60,979 nucleotides of DNA. Origin: Verrucomicrobia bacterium UBA3841 (lineage in GTDB: Bacteria > Verrucomicrobiota > Kiritimatiellia > RFP12 > UBA1067). Both the position numbers and the translations under genes were made by a program. This document shows, piece by piece, positions 40,934 through 50,463 of the stretch (the stretch's first letter is position 1; every line of letters starts with the position of its first letter). The stretch is taken from NCBI GenBank assembly GCA_002392765.1, contig DGHT01000056.1, positions 1 to 60,979 of the forward strand. Reading direction: 5' to 3'. Below the pieces are notes generated by a model that made no database searches, had not been told where the DNA came from, and worked only from the letters and a program-made list of their open reading frames with translations.

Positions 40934-42874
40934 ATGAAAACACAAGTTCTGTCTATGGTCGCGTTTGCGGCATCCGCGCTTTTCTGCGGGACATCGCTCG
41001 CCGACAGGGCGGAGATTCGTCTTGACGGCAATGAATGGCTTCTTGACGGCATCCCTGTGCTCGTCCCGAACGCCTGGAACAAGATAGACGGCGCGGACGG
41101 CAGCCCGGAGGGTCTGCCGGAGGCAGGGAAGTCTGCCGAAGCGACCACCTATGCGCGCAGGCGAGGGATTTATTCGCGTCCGCTCCCCGACGCCGTGAAA
41201 GGTCGTCGCTACTTCATCCGCTGCGAGGGTGCGTCCCAGAATGCGAAGGTGCGTGTCAACGGAGCCGTGATCGGCTCGCACAGGGGCGCATTTTCTGCGT
41301 TTTGCTTTGAAGCAACCGATGTGATGAAGCCTTCGGGCAACAAGCTGGAGATCGAGGTCTCGAACGAATTCGACCCGGCGCTGCCGCCGGTCTCCGCCGA
41401 CTTCACGGTATGCGGAGGGCTTTACCGCAGCGTCTGGCTGGTGGAGACCGATCCCGTCTGCATCGATCCGACGGTTGACGGAGGGCCGGGTGTGCGCGTC
41501 TTTCCGGAAATGGACGGCACCGTGCGAGTGGAAGTCGATGTGTCGGGTGCGGACGACGCCGAAGTTGATTGGGAGCCCAGGAAGGTGGAGAACCCGAAAC
41601 TGTGGTCTCCTGAAACGCCGAACGTCTATGAAGTCTCCGTGACCGTCCGCAAGGGCTCGTGGCGCGATTCCATCCGCCAGCCGTTCGGCTTCAGAACGGT
41701 GGAGATGCGTCCGGACGGCTTTTATCTGAACGGCGTAAAGCGCAAGGTACGCGGTGTCAACCGCCATCAGGATCAGGAGGGGATGGGCTGGGAGTTTACG
41801 GCATTGCAGGAGGAACGCGACATTCGTCTTGTCAAGGAGATGGGCGCCGACGGTCTCAGGCTTGCTCACTATCCGCAGAGCGGCAACATCTACGATCTCT
41901 GTGACAGATACGGTCTGTTGGTCTGGAGCGAGATTCCGGTCGTCAACAGGATCGGTCCGGACATCCCGGCTTTCATGGAGAATGCGCGCACGATGCTTCG
42001 CGAGATGATCGCCCAGAACCGCAACCACCCGTCCGTATGCTGGTGGGGGGTGTTTAACGAAATATACAACGGATTCGAGAAGATCAAGCCCGAGGAGCGT
42101 CCGGCGTCCGGCGCGTGGGAGCGCGAAATTGCGTCCCTTGTCGCGCTTGTGCACGAGCTGGATGTGTCGCGTCCGGCTGTCGCAGCGACGTGCCGTTCCG
42201 AAAAGCTTGAGCTCAACACCCTTGCCGACGCAATGGGAATAAACGTCTATCCCAGATGGTATCGCCCGGACTCGATGCGCGACTGCGTGGACGAATTCGC
42301 CTCTGGCAATGGGTGGCGGACAGTTGCTCTTTCCGAGTATGGCGCAGGCGGCTCGGTGTTCCAGCACGAGAATCCGCCTGTGTTCAAGGGGACCGTCTCG
42401 CCGCACCATCCGGAGGAGTACATGACGAATGTCCATGTGGAGGACTGGAGGCATATCATTCACGACGACAGAATATGGGGTTCATTCGTCTGGGCGATGT
42501 TTGACTTCGCCTCGGATGCCAAGCGTGAGGGCGACCGCAACGGCGTGAACGACAAGGGACTTGTCACGCGCGACCGCGTCACGCCCAAGGACGCATGGCA
42601 CTTCTACAGGGCAAACTGGAATCGGAAACCGGTGATCCACCTCGCCGGGAAGCGGATGTCGGCGACAAGCGGCAATACGGCGAATATCATCGTGTTCTGC
42701 AATGTCGGTCCCGTTTCGCTGTTCCTTAACGGCAAACTTGTGGAAACGAAGAGCCCGGACGAGGTCTGCTGCGCCGTGTTCGACGGCGTTCCCCTGAAGC
42801 CCGGGGCGAACGACATCCGCGTCGAGTCCGCCGGGCTTTGTGACGGATGCGTCTGGCACCGGCAGGAGAAATGA
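40934..42874 (+). CDS. Secreted GH2 beta-galactosidase-type enzyme
   Basis: A 646-residue exported GH2 enzyme: signal peptide (about 1-23), jelly-roll domain (about 30-170), immunoglobulin-like domain, and a TIM barrel beginning near KVRGVNRHQDQEGMGW. The acid/base Glu is in WWGVFNEI (about residue 376) and the nucleophile Glu in ALSEYGAG (about 468). It probably removes beta-linked galactose or a related sugar. It is transcribed divergently from XylR copy 3 and is followed after 15 bp by a DUF5107 gene, a pairing frequent in polysaccharide-use clusters. No Shine-Dalgarno site; the start follows the -10 box by 6 nt. Confidence 0.9.
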   Translation: MKTQVLSMVAFAASALFCGTSLADRAEIRLDGNEWLLDGIPVLVPNAWNKIDGADGSPEGLPEAGKSAEATTYARRRGIYSRPLPDAVKGRRYFIRCEGASQNAKVRVNGAVIGSHRGAFSAFCFEATDVMKPSGNKLEIEVSNEFDPALPPVSADFTVCGGLYRSVWLVETDPVCIDPTVDGGPGVRVFPEMDGTVRVEVDVSGADDAEVDWEPRKVENPKLWSPETPNVYEVSVTVRKGSWRDSIRQPFGFRTVEMRPDGFYLNGVKRKVRGVNRHQDQEGMGWEFTALQEERDIRLVKEMGADGLRLAHYPQSGNIYDLCDRYGLLVWSEIPVVNRIGPDIPAFMENARTMLREMIAQNRNHPSVCWWGVFNEIYNGFEKIKPEERPASGAWEREIASLVALVHELDVSRPAVAATCRSEKLELNTLADAMGINVYPRWYRPDSMRDCVDEFASGNGWRTVALSEYGAGGSVFQHENPPVFKGTVSPHHPEEYMTNVHVEDWRHIIHDDRIWGSFVWAMFDFASDAKREGDRNGVNDKGLVTRDRVTPKDAWHFYRANWNRKPVIHLAGKRMSATSGNTANIIVFCNVGPVSLFLNGKLVETKSPDEVCCAVFDGVPLKPGANDIRVESAGLCDGCVWHRQEK

Positions 42875-42889
42875 GGATATAATCACGCC

Positions 42890-45457
42890 ATGAGAAAATT
42901 GACATTCGCTGTTTTGTTCTGCCTAACCGCCTGCGGCTGCATGGCATCGACGGTCACGGTCGGGGAGATGGAGTTCAAGACATATCCGTTTTCAGATCCC
43001 GATCCCGTGCCGGCTGTTTCGCAGACGCGCTATCCGTACTTTCGCTACGACCGCACGTATCATGAAGGTTCGCCTGCGAAATGGCAGACGGTGACGCTGG
43101 AGAACGACAACATACGCGTGATCATGCTCCCGCAAGTCGGAGGCAAGATATGGACGGCGACGGACAGGAAGACGGGCCGCGATTTCCTCTTCACGAACCA
43201 TGTGATGAAGTTTCGCGATATTGCCATGCGCGGCCCCTGGACGGCTGGCGGCATAGAGTTCAACTTCGGCATCATCGGGCACAACCCCAGCACGGGAACG
43301 CCGGTCGACTGGTTCGCCCGCGAGAATCCCGACGGCTCCGCGAGCTGTTTTGTGGCCGCATTCGACTACATCACGCGTACGTTCTGGCAGGTGGAGGTAC
43401 GACTCCCGAAAGACGCGGAGGAGTTTGAGACGCACGTCACGTGGTACAACGCCTCGTCGCTTCCCGCTCCCTACTACCATTGGATGAACGCGGCGTATTC
43501 CGTCGAGAACGATCCGAAGTTCCTCTTTCCCGGAAAGCACGTGATCGGGCACGAGGGCGAGATCGTGACCCGTGCATGGCCGATTATGGAGAAGAACGGA
43601 CGTCGCGTGGACGACATGCCCGGCAACGAATGGGGCGGACCCAAGTCGTACCACATTCTCCCGGGGCACAACGGCTTCTACGGAATTTGGTGGCGCAATC
43701 TCGGCTTCGGCAGCTACCACCGCAGCGAGCCGTATGAGAAATTCGGCCGTAAAATATGGCTTCAGACAATGTCGCCCTACGGACTTCTCTGGATGAAGTT
43801 CAAGACCGACGACGACGGACAGAACGCCGAGCTGCAGTCCGGGCGCTGTTTCAACCAGCCGCGCAAGAACACGTATAGGACGCCGTTCAAGCACCAGACC
43901 TTCGCTCCCGGCTCGACCGAGACGTTTGCAGAGCATTGGGGACCGATCCGCGACATGAAGGAGGTCGCGTCCGACATGTCTGAAACGCGCCCGATGCCGA
44001 AGCCGCGTCCCATCGACGCGCCGGAGGACTTTGACTGGAACTCCGCCTACGGCGAATACGTGCGCGGTACGCAGGCGATTGCCGAGCGCTACGACGCGCT
44101 TGGACGCGAGCATCTCGAACGCGCCATCGCGAAGGACCGCTTCTTCGCTCCGGCCTACTCCGAACTCGCCGCCGCCGAGATGCGGCGCGGCAACTATCGA
44201 AAAGTCCATGAACTCTGCGAAAGAGCGCTTGCCATCAACGCCTACGATCCGCTTGCGAACTATGTGGACGGTTTTGCATACTTCGTGGAAGGGGATCAGA
44301 CGACCGCCCGCGACCGCCTCGGCATTGCCGCGCAGCAGCCGCAGTACCGCGCCCCGGCGCTCGCGCTCGTTGCGCGCGGCTATTTGCGCGAAGACGATGC
44401 AAAGGCGGCTGCGGACGCTGCACGCAAAGCGCTAAAGGCGAACGACATGAACCTCGATGCGCTTCTTGCGCTCGCCGTCTCCATGCGCGGCGAAGATGCC
44501 GCGACGCGACAGAAGTTTCTGGCGGACGTCATAGATCGCGTTCCGCTCTGTCACGCTTTCCGCTACGAACTTTGTCTTGCAGGAGATGGTAGGGCTGGCG
44601 TTCCATCGCCAGCCGCAGACGGCGAAGAGCCGCCTTCTCTATCGAATTTTACTCGCTACGTTACCTGTGAACTTTCTTCCTGGATGTACGTCGAACTTGG
44701 ATGCTGGTATGCCGAAACTGGATGCGCCGACGATGCGAGGCGATTTTTCGAGCTTGCGGGCGACGATCCGATCGCAAAGGTCTGGCTCGGCGACCTCGAA
44801 GGGGCGAAGAAGCTCAAGGCGGGCGGCGTTTTCCCGTTCAGGCGCGAAACAATGGCGAAACTTGAAGATGCCGTCGCGAAGGACGGGCATTGGAAGTTCC
44901 GCTATTTGCTCGCCGTTCTCAAGGCATACTTCGGCTATGATGCGGCGGCGGATGCACTCCTCGAGTCGTGCGGCAACGAACCGGACGAGTCGGTGTTCTA
45001 CCAGTACCGTGCGGGGCGTCGAAACGGGCCGCCCGGTGGTCGGCCCCTACCGGATTGCCGCGAACCGTCGGTAGGGCGCGATCACCGAGCGCGCCGCATC
45101 TCTGCCCTTGCCGACCTTAACCGCGCAAAATCGCTTGGCGACAGCTGGCGCATCGGACGCCAGTTCGCCGAATACTACGAGGCCGAAGGCGACTTCGCAA
45201 AGGTTCTCGAGGTCACGGCGGAATACCTGAAGACATGGCCGGAGCGCGATCCGCTGCGCCTTGCATACGCCAAAGCACTTTTGAAGCTTGGACGTCATCG
45301 CGACTGCATGGCGTATCTCGAAACGGTTAACCTGCTCCCCAGCGAGTATGGCGGCAACGCGGCTGACATCTGGCACGAATGTCAGGACGTGCTCGGTATT
45401 CCACGCACCTGGCCGGAAAACCTCGGTAAGGGCGAGCCTTATCCCGATGCGAAGTAA
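42890..45457 (+). CDS. DUF5107 protein with TPR-like repeats, carrying GTAG repeat insertions
   Basis: An 855-residue exported protein. The signal ends in LFCLTAC, a good lipobox, so it may be a lipoprotein. Residues about 25-380 form a DUF5107 domain, a galactose-mutarotase-like fold (LPQVGGKIWTATDRKTGRDF, GPWTAGGIEFNFGIIGHNPS). The remainder is helical TPR-like repeats (ERAIAKDRFFAPAYSELAAA onward). Three GTAG-type palindromic repeats (44588-44614, 45026-45051, 45070-45097) lie inside the frame and add low-complexity segments (near AGDGRAGVPSPAADG and GPPGGRPLPDCREPSVGRD). It may bind or process sugars released by the GH2 enzyme. TATAAT (42878-42883) ends 6 nt before the ATG. Confidence 0.82.
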   Translation: MRKLTFAVLFCLTACGCMASTVTVGEMEFKTYPFSDPDPVPAVSQTRYPYFRYDRTYHEGSPAKWQTVTLENDNIRVIMLPQVGGKIWTATDRKTGRDFLFTNHVMKFRDIAMRGPWTAGGIEFNFGIIGHNPSTGTPVDWFARENPDGSASCFVAAFDYITRTFWQVEVRLPKDAEEFETHVTWYNASSLPAPYYHWMNAAYSVENDPKFLFPGKHVIGHEGEIVTRAWPIMEKNGRRVDDMPGNEWGGPKSYHILPGHNGFYGIWWRNLGFGSYHRSEPYEKFGRKIWLQTMSPYGLLWMKFKTDDDGQNAELQSGRCFNQPRKNTYRTPFKHQTFAPGSTETFAEHWGPIRDMKEVASDMSETRPMPKPRPIDAPEDFDWNSAYGEYVRGTQAIAERYDALGREHLERAIAKDRFFAPAYSELAAAEMRRGNYRKVHELCERALAINAYDPLANYVDGFAYFVEGDQTTARDRLGIAAQQPQYRAPALALVARGYLREDDAKAAADAARKALKANDMNLDALLALAVSMRGEDAATRQKFLADVIDRVPLCHAFRYELCLAGDGRAGVPSPAADGEEPPSLSNFTRYVTCELSSWMYVELGCWYAETGCADDARRFFELAGDDPIAKVWLGDLEGAKKLKAGGVFPFRRETMAKLEDAVAKDGHWKFRYLLAVLKAYFGYDAAADALLESCGNEPDESVFYQYRAGRRNGPPGGRPLPDCREPSVGRDHRARRISALADLNRAKSLGDSWRIGRQFAEYYEAEGDFAKVLEVTAEYLKTWPERDPLRLAYAKALLKLGRHRDCMAYLETVNLLPSEYGGNAADIWHECQDVLGIPRTWPENLGKGEPYPDAK
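44588..44614 (+). repeat. GTAG-type palindromic repeat within the DUF5107 gene (B)
   Basis: GGTAGGG is followed by an 8-bp inverted repeat, GGCTGGCG and CGCCAGCC, with a 6-nt loop. Inserted in frame. Classic REP layout. Confidence 0.7.
45026..45051 (-). repeat. GTAG-type palindromic repeat within the DUF5107 gene (C1)
   Basis: Read on the minus strand it begins GGTAGGGGCCG and ends CGGCCC. It lies head-to-head with the next element 18 bp away, an arrangement like a BIME. Confidence 0.65.
45070..45097 (+). repeat. GTAG-type palindromic repeat within the DUF5107 gene (C2)
   Basis: GGTAGGGCGCG, a 9-nt loop, then CGCGCC. Same head as elements A and B, stem sequence different. Confidence 0.65.
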
Positions 45458-45468
45458 GTTATGTTGTG

Positions 45469-45499
45469 TTGCGCAAATCGTCAATAAAATTACGCGTAT
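45469..45499. promoter_or_regulatory. Paired TTGCGCAAAT-type direct repeats (operator B)
   Basis: TTGCGCAAAT (45469-45478) and the weaker TTACGCGTAT (45490-45499) are 21 bp apart, 5 nt before the -35 box of the next gene. Spacing, sequence and position match operator A, so XylR copy 3 probably acts here too. Confidence 0.6.
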
Positions 45500-45504
45500 T
45501 GTCA

Positions 45505-45533
45505 TTTACACGCGGAATGAATTGTGGTATATT
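45505..45533 (+). promoter_or_regulatory. Promoter of the GH42-like gene
   Basis: TTTACA (45505-45510) and TATATT (45528-45533), spacer 17 nt. The leader is about 35 nt and carries a GGAGG site. Confidence 0.6.
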
Positions 45534-45574
45534 ACACAATAGACAATAAAATGCAAAAAGTAACAGGAGGTTGG

Positions 45575-47611
45575 ATGAAACGGAACTTGAGAACGGCACT
45601 CTCTCTTGTCGGCGTTGCCATCGTAATGGCGATGTCTGCGTTCGCTGCCTCGACAGACCACCCCGCGGCTTCGGATGCCGGCGCCTGGATGCGCCCGGAG
45701 AACATGCGCTGGGCGAACTACCAGTGGGAGAACAAGGTGCATTTCCGCCGCATGGGCGGTCCGCACGTCCCGTTCTGGTGCAACAGCACGTTCCTCGACG
45801 ACTACTTCGACAGGCTCTACAGCAAGGAAACCCTTCAGAAGTTCAAGGACATCGGTATCACCTGCATTGCAACATCCTTCTACAAAGGCTACGGACTGGA
45901 GGCCGAGAAGGAGGAAATTGCGAGGCAGGCGAATGTCGTGCAGATGGCGCATGAGGTGGGGCTGAAGGTTCTCGGCTACGTCAACTCCGACGCCTGCTAC
46001 TACGAAACGCTTTTCAAGGAGATTCCAGACGCGAAGAGGATTCTCCAGCGGTATCATGGCGGCGAGTGGCGCACGCCGGATGCATCCTACTACCCGCACA
46101 AGGCGAAGCTGTGCGTTGGGCATCCGGAATACATGGACTGGATGAAGAAGGTCCTGACACTTGCGATGGAGCTTGGCTACGACGGCATCCATTTCGACAT
46201 GGCCAAGCAGAAGTCGTGTTTCTGCGACGCCTGCACCACGCAGTTCCGCGAGTATCTGGAGCGGAACGTCAAGGACAAGACACGCCTTGGCTTCACAGGA
46301 TTCGAACATGTCGAGATTCCGAAGATACTTCCCGTATCCGGGTGGGACAAGAAAATCGGCCATGTCGAAATGACTGTCGATCCGATGGCGCAGGAGTGGA
46401 TAAAGTTCAATGCAGAGCGCTTCCATCGCGTTCGCAGGGAAATGTACGATTTTGTCAAGCGTTTCGGCGAAGACAAGTGTGTAAGCATCAACAACGACTG
46501 TGCGGACGTGACCAACGGCGGAGACCCGCTCAAATACAGGGACGCGGGCGACTGCTTCTTCATCGAAAGCAACTTCCCTTACGCGCTGGCGGACGGGAAC
46601 ATCCGCACCTCGGTATTCAACTACAAGAACATCGAGGCGATGGGCGCCATAGCGGTTCCGACGCAGTGGCTGATGAAGGACGGCAAAATCGCTCTGCCCG
46701 AAACGCCCAAGCAGATCACAATCGGCGTCCTTGAAAGCGCCGTTTACGGCGGAGTTCCTGGCAACACGTGGAGCAGCCGCTCGATATCCGGCAGTAAGAT
46801 ACACCTTGACTATGCCGAACTGACAGACACATACGCGAAGATTATCGCGTTTCTCGACGCTAACCGCCGCGTGTATGCCGGGTCGAAGTCGCTCGCAGTC
46901 GTGACGATTCTCTCAACATGGGAGGACTTCGCCTACAACCGCGACACAGAGATACGCCACCAGGCGCTCGCCACCATGATGTACACGCTCCAGCGCGCGA
47001 ACATTCCGTTCCGCTTCCAGTATTTGAACGACTTCGCCCCGAAGACGACGGATGCGAAGCTCGTGATCCTTTCCGACTGCCATGCGATAAGCAGAGCGGA
47101 CGCCGGAAAGATCATCGAGTTTGTGAACGGGGGTGGCTCGTTGCTGGCGACAGGCGCGTCCGGGGACTATGACGAGAACGTACTCAGATATTCGGAGAAT
47201 CTTTTCGACGGGCTGCCGGCGGAACGGTATCTGCGCATCGTGCCCGCGCCGGAAAAAGCCTCCACTGCGGCACTCTATCCCGAGGTGTGGGGAAAGCACG
47301 TAACGAACTATCCCGAAGGGTGGCGGAAGATCGTGGATGGAGTGCGCCGCTTCGCCGAGCCGTTCATCCAGTACACGGTAGAAGCGGACGACGGCGTTTT
47401 CATCGAACCGAGGATCAACGCCGACGGCAGGCTCTTCCTCCACGTTTTGAATTTCTGGGACGATGAAAAGCGCTTTAGCATCACGGTGAAGCAGGGTGCG
47501 CCGCTGAAGACGTTCGATCTTGGCGGCAGTGCTGCCGAGATCGTGGGCCGCACGGTCTCCGGCCGCGTCAGAAACTATATCGTCATCGACTGCGGACGTC
47601 CAACACTTTGA
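45575..47611 (+). CDS. Secreted GH42-like hydrolase
   Basis: A 678-residue exported protein. ATG 45575 with GGAGG upstream is preferred over the longer frame. After the signal peptide (about 1-25) comes a TIM-barrel domain with GYDGIHFDMAK and the Cys motif CFCDACTTQFREYL, similar to GH42-type enzymes and to the N-terminal domain of the protein at 20790-23966. A later glutamine-amidotransferase-like domain (AKLVILSDCHAISRADAGKI, VNGGGSLLATG) resembles the GH42 trimerisation domain, and a beta-domain ends the protein. Substrate unknown; neighbours suggest a galactose- and rhamnose-containing polysaccharide. Confidence 0.65.
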   Translation: MKRNLRTALSLVGVAIVMAMSAFAASTDHPAASDAGAWMRPENMRWANYQWENKVHFRRMGGPHVPFWCNSTFLDDYFDRLYSKETLQKFKDIGITCIATSFYKGYGLEAEKEEIARQANVVQMAHEVGLKVLGYVNSDACYYETLFKEIPDAKRILQRYHGGEWRTPDASYYPHKAKLCVGHPEYMDWMKKVLTLAMELGYDGIHFDMAKQKSCFCDACTTQFREYLERNVKDKTRLGFTGFEHVEIPKILPVSGWDKKIGHVEMTVDPMAQEWIKFNAERFHRVRREMYDFVKRFGEDKCVSINNDCADVTNGGDPLKYRDAGDCFFIESNFPYALADGNIRTSVFNYKNIEAMGAIAVPTQWLMKDGKIALPETPKQITIGVLESAVYGGVPGNTWSSRSISGSKIHLDYAELTDTYAKIIAFLDANRRVYAGSKSLAVVTILSTWEDFAYNRDTEIRHQALATMMYTLQRANIPFRFQYLNDFAPKTTDAKLVILSDCHAISRADAGKIIEFVNGGGSLLATGASGDYDENVLRYSENLFDGLPAERYLRIVPAPEKASTAALYPEVWGKHVTNYPEGWRKIVDGVRRFAEPFIQYTVEADDGVFIEPRINADGRLFLHVLNFWDDEKRFSITVKQGAPLKTFDLGGSAAEIVGRTVSGRVRNYIVIDCGRPTL

Positions 47612-47630
47612 AAATCGAAAGGATAACACC

Positions 47631-50363
47631 ATGAAAACAAAACAAAAGTTCGGAAGAATCCCGGCAATGTTCCTGGCAATGGCGCTTTCGCCGCTCTACC
47701 TCCTTGCCACCGACTACTATACCAAGGAGGGGTCTGGTAATGGATGGCGAATATACGGCAACCCAGATGCTGCCAGCGAAGGAGTTTGGGTGGATATTGA
47801 TAATAAGCCTACCGAGAAGCCATCGGAAGGAAACAACTACTGGATTGTTGGAGCCGGAGGTTTTCATGATGGCGGAGAGTTTAAAGGCGACTTGCTGTCC
47901 CTTGGGTTGCCGTCGGATATGCCAGATGAGTTCTACCCGTCTTGGGCAGGCTCGCCCCAAGTGCGCATCCGCACCTCAAGCACATTCAATATTGGCGACT
48001 TCCGGTTGTACTCGGGGGATATTCACCTGATTCATGGTTATCTTGCTTCGATAGCAGGCACGACCACTGTGCATAGCACATCCGCCGACCCCGTAACGTT
48101 GCGAGTTGTTCAGAACGGCACTACGGCTCAGGGGGTCAGCAGATACATCGACTTGGCGTCCGTGTTGAAGGGTGCTTCCGATGCAAGTCTTTCACTTACG
48201 GCGGGCAGCTGGCCGACCGATCCGACGCATCTTATTCTCTCTGGCGACTTTTCTGAATACCATGGAAGTTTCACCGCACAAGGAGCGCTCCTGCTGTTGA
48301 ATACCGCGACGGCTTTCGGATGCGAGGCTGACGGTGCGAAAGCGGATGTGTACACGATAACAGCAGACGCGACGATGGCGATTGCGGCGGACAAGTCCGC
48401 GTCGATGAGCCGGACAAGGGGTCTGACAATCGCGGCGAACAAGACGCTGACGCTTGTGACGACGAACGATTTCAACGGCGTTTCGTATTCCGGGTACACC
48501 GTGACGTTCCCGATTTCCGGCGCGGCATCTTCAATCTTGGCGAAATCGGGCGATGGAACCGCTACGCTCGATTCGGTCTGCTCCGCAGGTACGCTCAGAG
48601 TCGATTCCGGCACACTGGCGTTCGGCGCGAACTTCGAAACTTCCGCGCAGAATCTTGTTATGGCGGCCGGGACGCAGATTGCGCTGGCCGAGGGTACGGA
48701 GCTAGAGTTTGCGTCTGTCACGTTCGGAGAAGCCTCTGTTGCTCCCGGATTCTACACGGGCTCGGGCGGACCCTCCGCTGCCACGGTGTTGCCGTGGATT
48801 TCCGGAACTGGCGTGCTGTCGGTGCCTTATTCCGAAACACCGGCGACAACTGTTGCGGACATGTGGAACGCGGAAGGCTCCGCCGGATTGATGTCCGTCG
48901 CCTCGAGCTGGGTTGGAGAATCCGCGCCCAATCTCGCGACAGGCGAGTTCCTTCCGACATTCGCGAACGCTGGTTCCGGCGCGGTTGTCGACACAAACAG
49001 TGTCGTGAAGGGAATCGTGTTCAACGCGGCGAATGACTTCGCGCTTACGGGCACAAGTCCGCTGACGGTTTTGGGCGATGGAATCACAGCTGCCGCTGCG
49101 GAGTCCGCCCGTGAATACACCGTGTCGGCTCCTCTCGTGGCGGGGCTCTCGCAGACATGGAGCGTTGGAGAAAACGCAACTGTCGCAATCGAAGGTAATT
49201 TTGGCGGTCCTCGCGCCGCGACTGTGACAAAGACAGGCAGTGGCACGCTGGACATTTCAGGTGCGAACTCCTATCCGGGGGCGCTTGCCGTCACGGAAGG
49301 GCAGTTGCGGCTTTCAGGTGTTTTCGGCCGTTCGGCGGCGACAGACGGCGCATTATCCTGTGGTTCGAGCGCTAATATAACGCTCGCCGGCGCGACGATC
49401 AACAAGCCTGTTTCGTATTCGCAAACTGCAAATCTTGTGAACGTGTTGACCGCAGAAGCGGGAGCGACGAACGTGTTCAAGGGAAGGGTTTCGCTGACAG
49501 GCACGAAAGCGAGTCCGCTCACCCTTGGGGATGGAGCGGTTGTCATCTTTGAGGATGGCATGTCGGTGGATTTGAATGGAAAAAACTTTTATCCACAGGC
49601 ATCCGAGACGCCAACGGTCGCTCCGTTAATCTGCTTCAAGGGGCGTCCAAGCGTTGTATCGTCGTCAATAAGCGATACATTCTCGCCACGCGTGACATGC
49701 AGATTCGAAACAATCGGGAATACAATTGTGAAATGTCAGTCGGCTCTTAATAGCGGTAGACTTGAGGCGACTGTTGACTACGCTTGGAATGGAACAGATG
49801 GCATCGAACAGTTTGATATTAACGGAAATGGCTTCGTCATAGATGTAGGTTCGACGCGTCAATGCATCCAGAACCTGACGTTGATGGATAACAAATACAG
49901 CCTCGCTGTTGCCGGAAATGGCGGTACGCTGGAGCTTGCTCCGACTGCTGCCGATCGGACGCTCAATCTCAGCCGCGTCGCTTTCACGGACTCGGTGTCG
50001 CTACAGAAGCACGGGGCGGAAAAGTTGACGCTTGCCGGTGCTGCTGTCGAGAGCTATGGCGACGTGACGGTGACGAACGGCGTTCTGGAGTTTGCGGCGG
50101 ACGCTTCGTGGCTCAACGGAACGAATGTGACGGTGTCCGGCAGCGGAACGCTCAAGATCAACGCAGCGAAAACGTTCAGCAAGGATGCAGTCATCCGCTT
50201 TGCCGACGAAGGCAAGATCTACGTTCCGGCAGGTGTGACGCAGGTATTCGCGGAAGGCTGGGACGGCGACAATAAGATGCGCGGCACGTACACGACCGGC
50301 CGTGTGACTGGCGGAGGCGCAATCCAGATTGCCGGGCCGGGGCTTTTGATAATAGTCAGATAG
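47631..50363 (+). CDS. Secreted autotransporter-repeat (PATR-like) beta-helix protein ending in IIVR
   Basis: A 910-residue exported protein with a signal peptide (about 1-26) and a long passenger of beta-strand repeats. Examples of the autotransporter-associated repeat pattern are KTGSGTLDISGANSYPGALA and GTLRVDSGTLAFGANF. No autotransporter barrel follows; instead the protein ends with GPGLLIIVR, like the small secreted protein at 19832-20491. Likely a surface adhesin or glycan-binding protein. It follows the GH42-like gene by 19 bp, so they are probably cotranscribed. Confidence 0.75.
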   Translation: MKTKQKFGRIPAMFLAMALSPLYLLATDYYTKEGSGNGWRIYGNPDAASEGVWVDIDNKPTEKPSEGNNYWIVGAGGFHDGGEFKGDLLSLGLPSDMPDEFYPSWAGSPQVRIRTSSTFNIGDFRLYSGDIHLIHGYLASIAGTTTVHSTSADPVTLRVVQNGTTAQGVSRYIDLASVLKGASDASLSLTAGSWPTDPTHLILSGDFSEYHGSFTAQGALLLLNTATAFGCEADGAKADVYTITADATMAIAADKSASMSRTRGLTIAANKTLTLVTTNDFNGVSYSGYTVTFPISGAASSILAKSGDGTATLDSVCSAGTLRVDSGTLAFGANFETSAQNLVMAAGTQIALAEGTELEFASVTFGEASVAPGFYTGSGGPSAATVLPWISGTGVLSVPYSETPATTVADMWNAEGSAGLMSVASSWVGESAPNLATGEFLPTFANAGSGAVVDTNSVVKGIVFNAANDFALTGTSPLTVLGDGITAAAAESAREYTVSAPLVAGLSQTWSVGENATVAIEGNFGGPRAATVTKTGSGTLDISGANSYPGALAVTEGQLRLSGVFGRSAATDGALSCGSSANITLAGATINKPVSYSQTANLVNVLTAEAGATNVFKGRVSLTGTKASPLTLGDGAVVIFEDGMSVDLNGKNFYPQASETPTVAPLICFKGRPSVVSSSISDTFSPRVTCRFETIGNTIVKCQSALNSGRLEATVDYAWNGTDGIEQFDINGNGFVIDVGSTRQCIQNLTLMDNKYSLAVAGNGGTLELAPTAADRTLNLSRVAFTDSVSLQKHGAEKLTLAGAAVESYGDVTVTNGVLEFAADASWLNGTNVTVSGSGTLKINAAKTFSKDAVIRFADEGKIYVPAGVTQVFAEGWDGDNKMRGTYTTGRVTGGGAIQIAGPGLLIIVR

Positions 50364-50378
50364 TCAGCCATGGTTTAA

Positions 50379-50435
50379 GCCACAAAGTACACAAAGGGAA
50401 CAAAGAGTCTATGTGTTCTTTGTGTCCTTTGTGGC
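50379..50435. repeat. Long imperfect hairpin with CACAAAG arms (possible terminator)
   Basis: GCCACAAAGTACACAAAG and CTTTGTGTCCTTTGTGGC pair over about 22 bp with one or two mismatches. It could end transcription of the preceding gene. The same core is a common dispersed repeat, and a GCG variant lies at 33783-33816. Confidence 0.5.
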
Positions 50436-50463
50436 TGAAATACTATGTAAAAATTCGTCAAAT

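Noticed and set aside
40817..42463. 548-codon minus-strand frame overlapping GH2
   Set aside because: Antisense to a gene with clear GH2 catalytic motifs; composition typical of a shadow frame.
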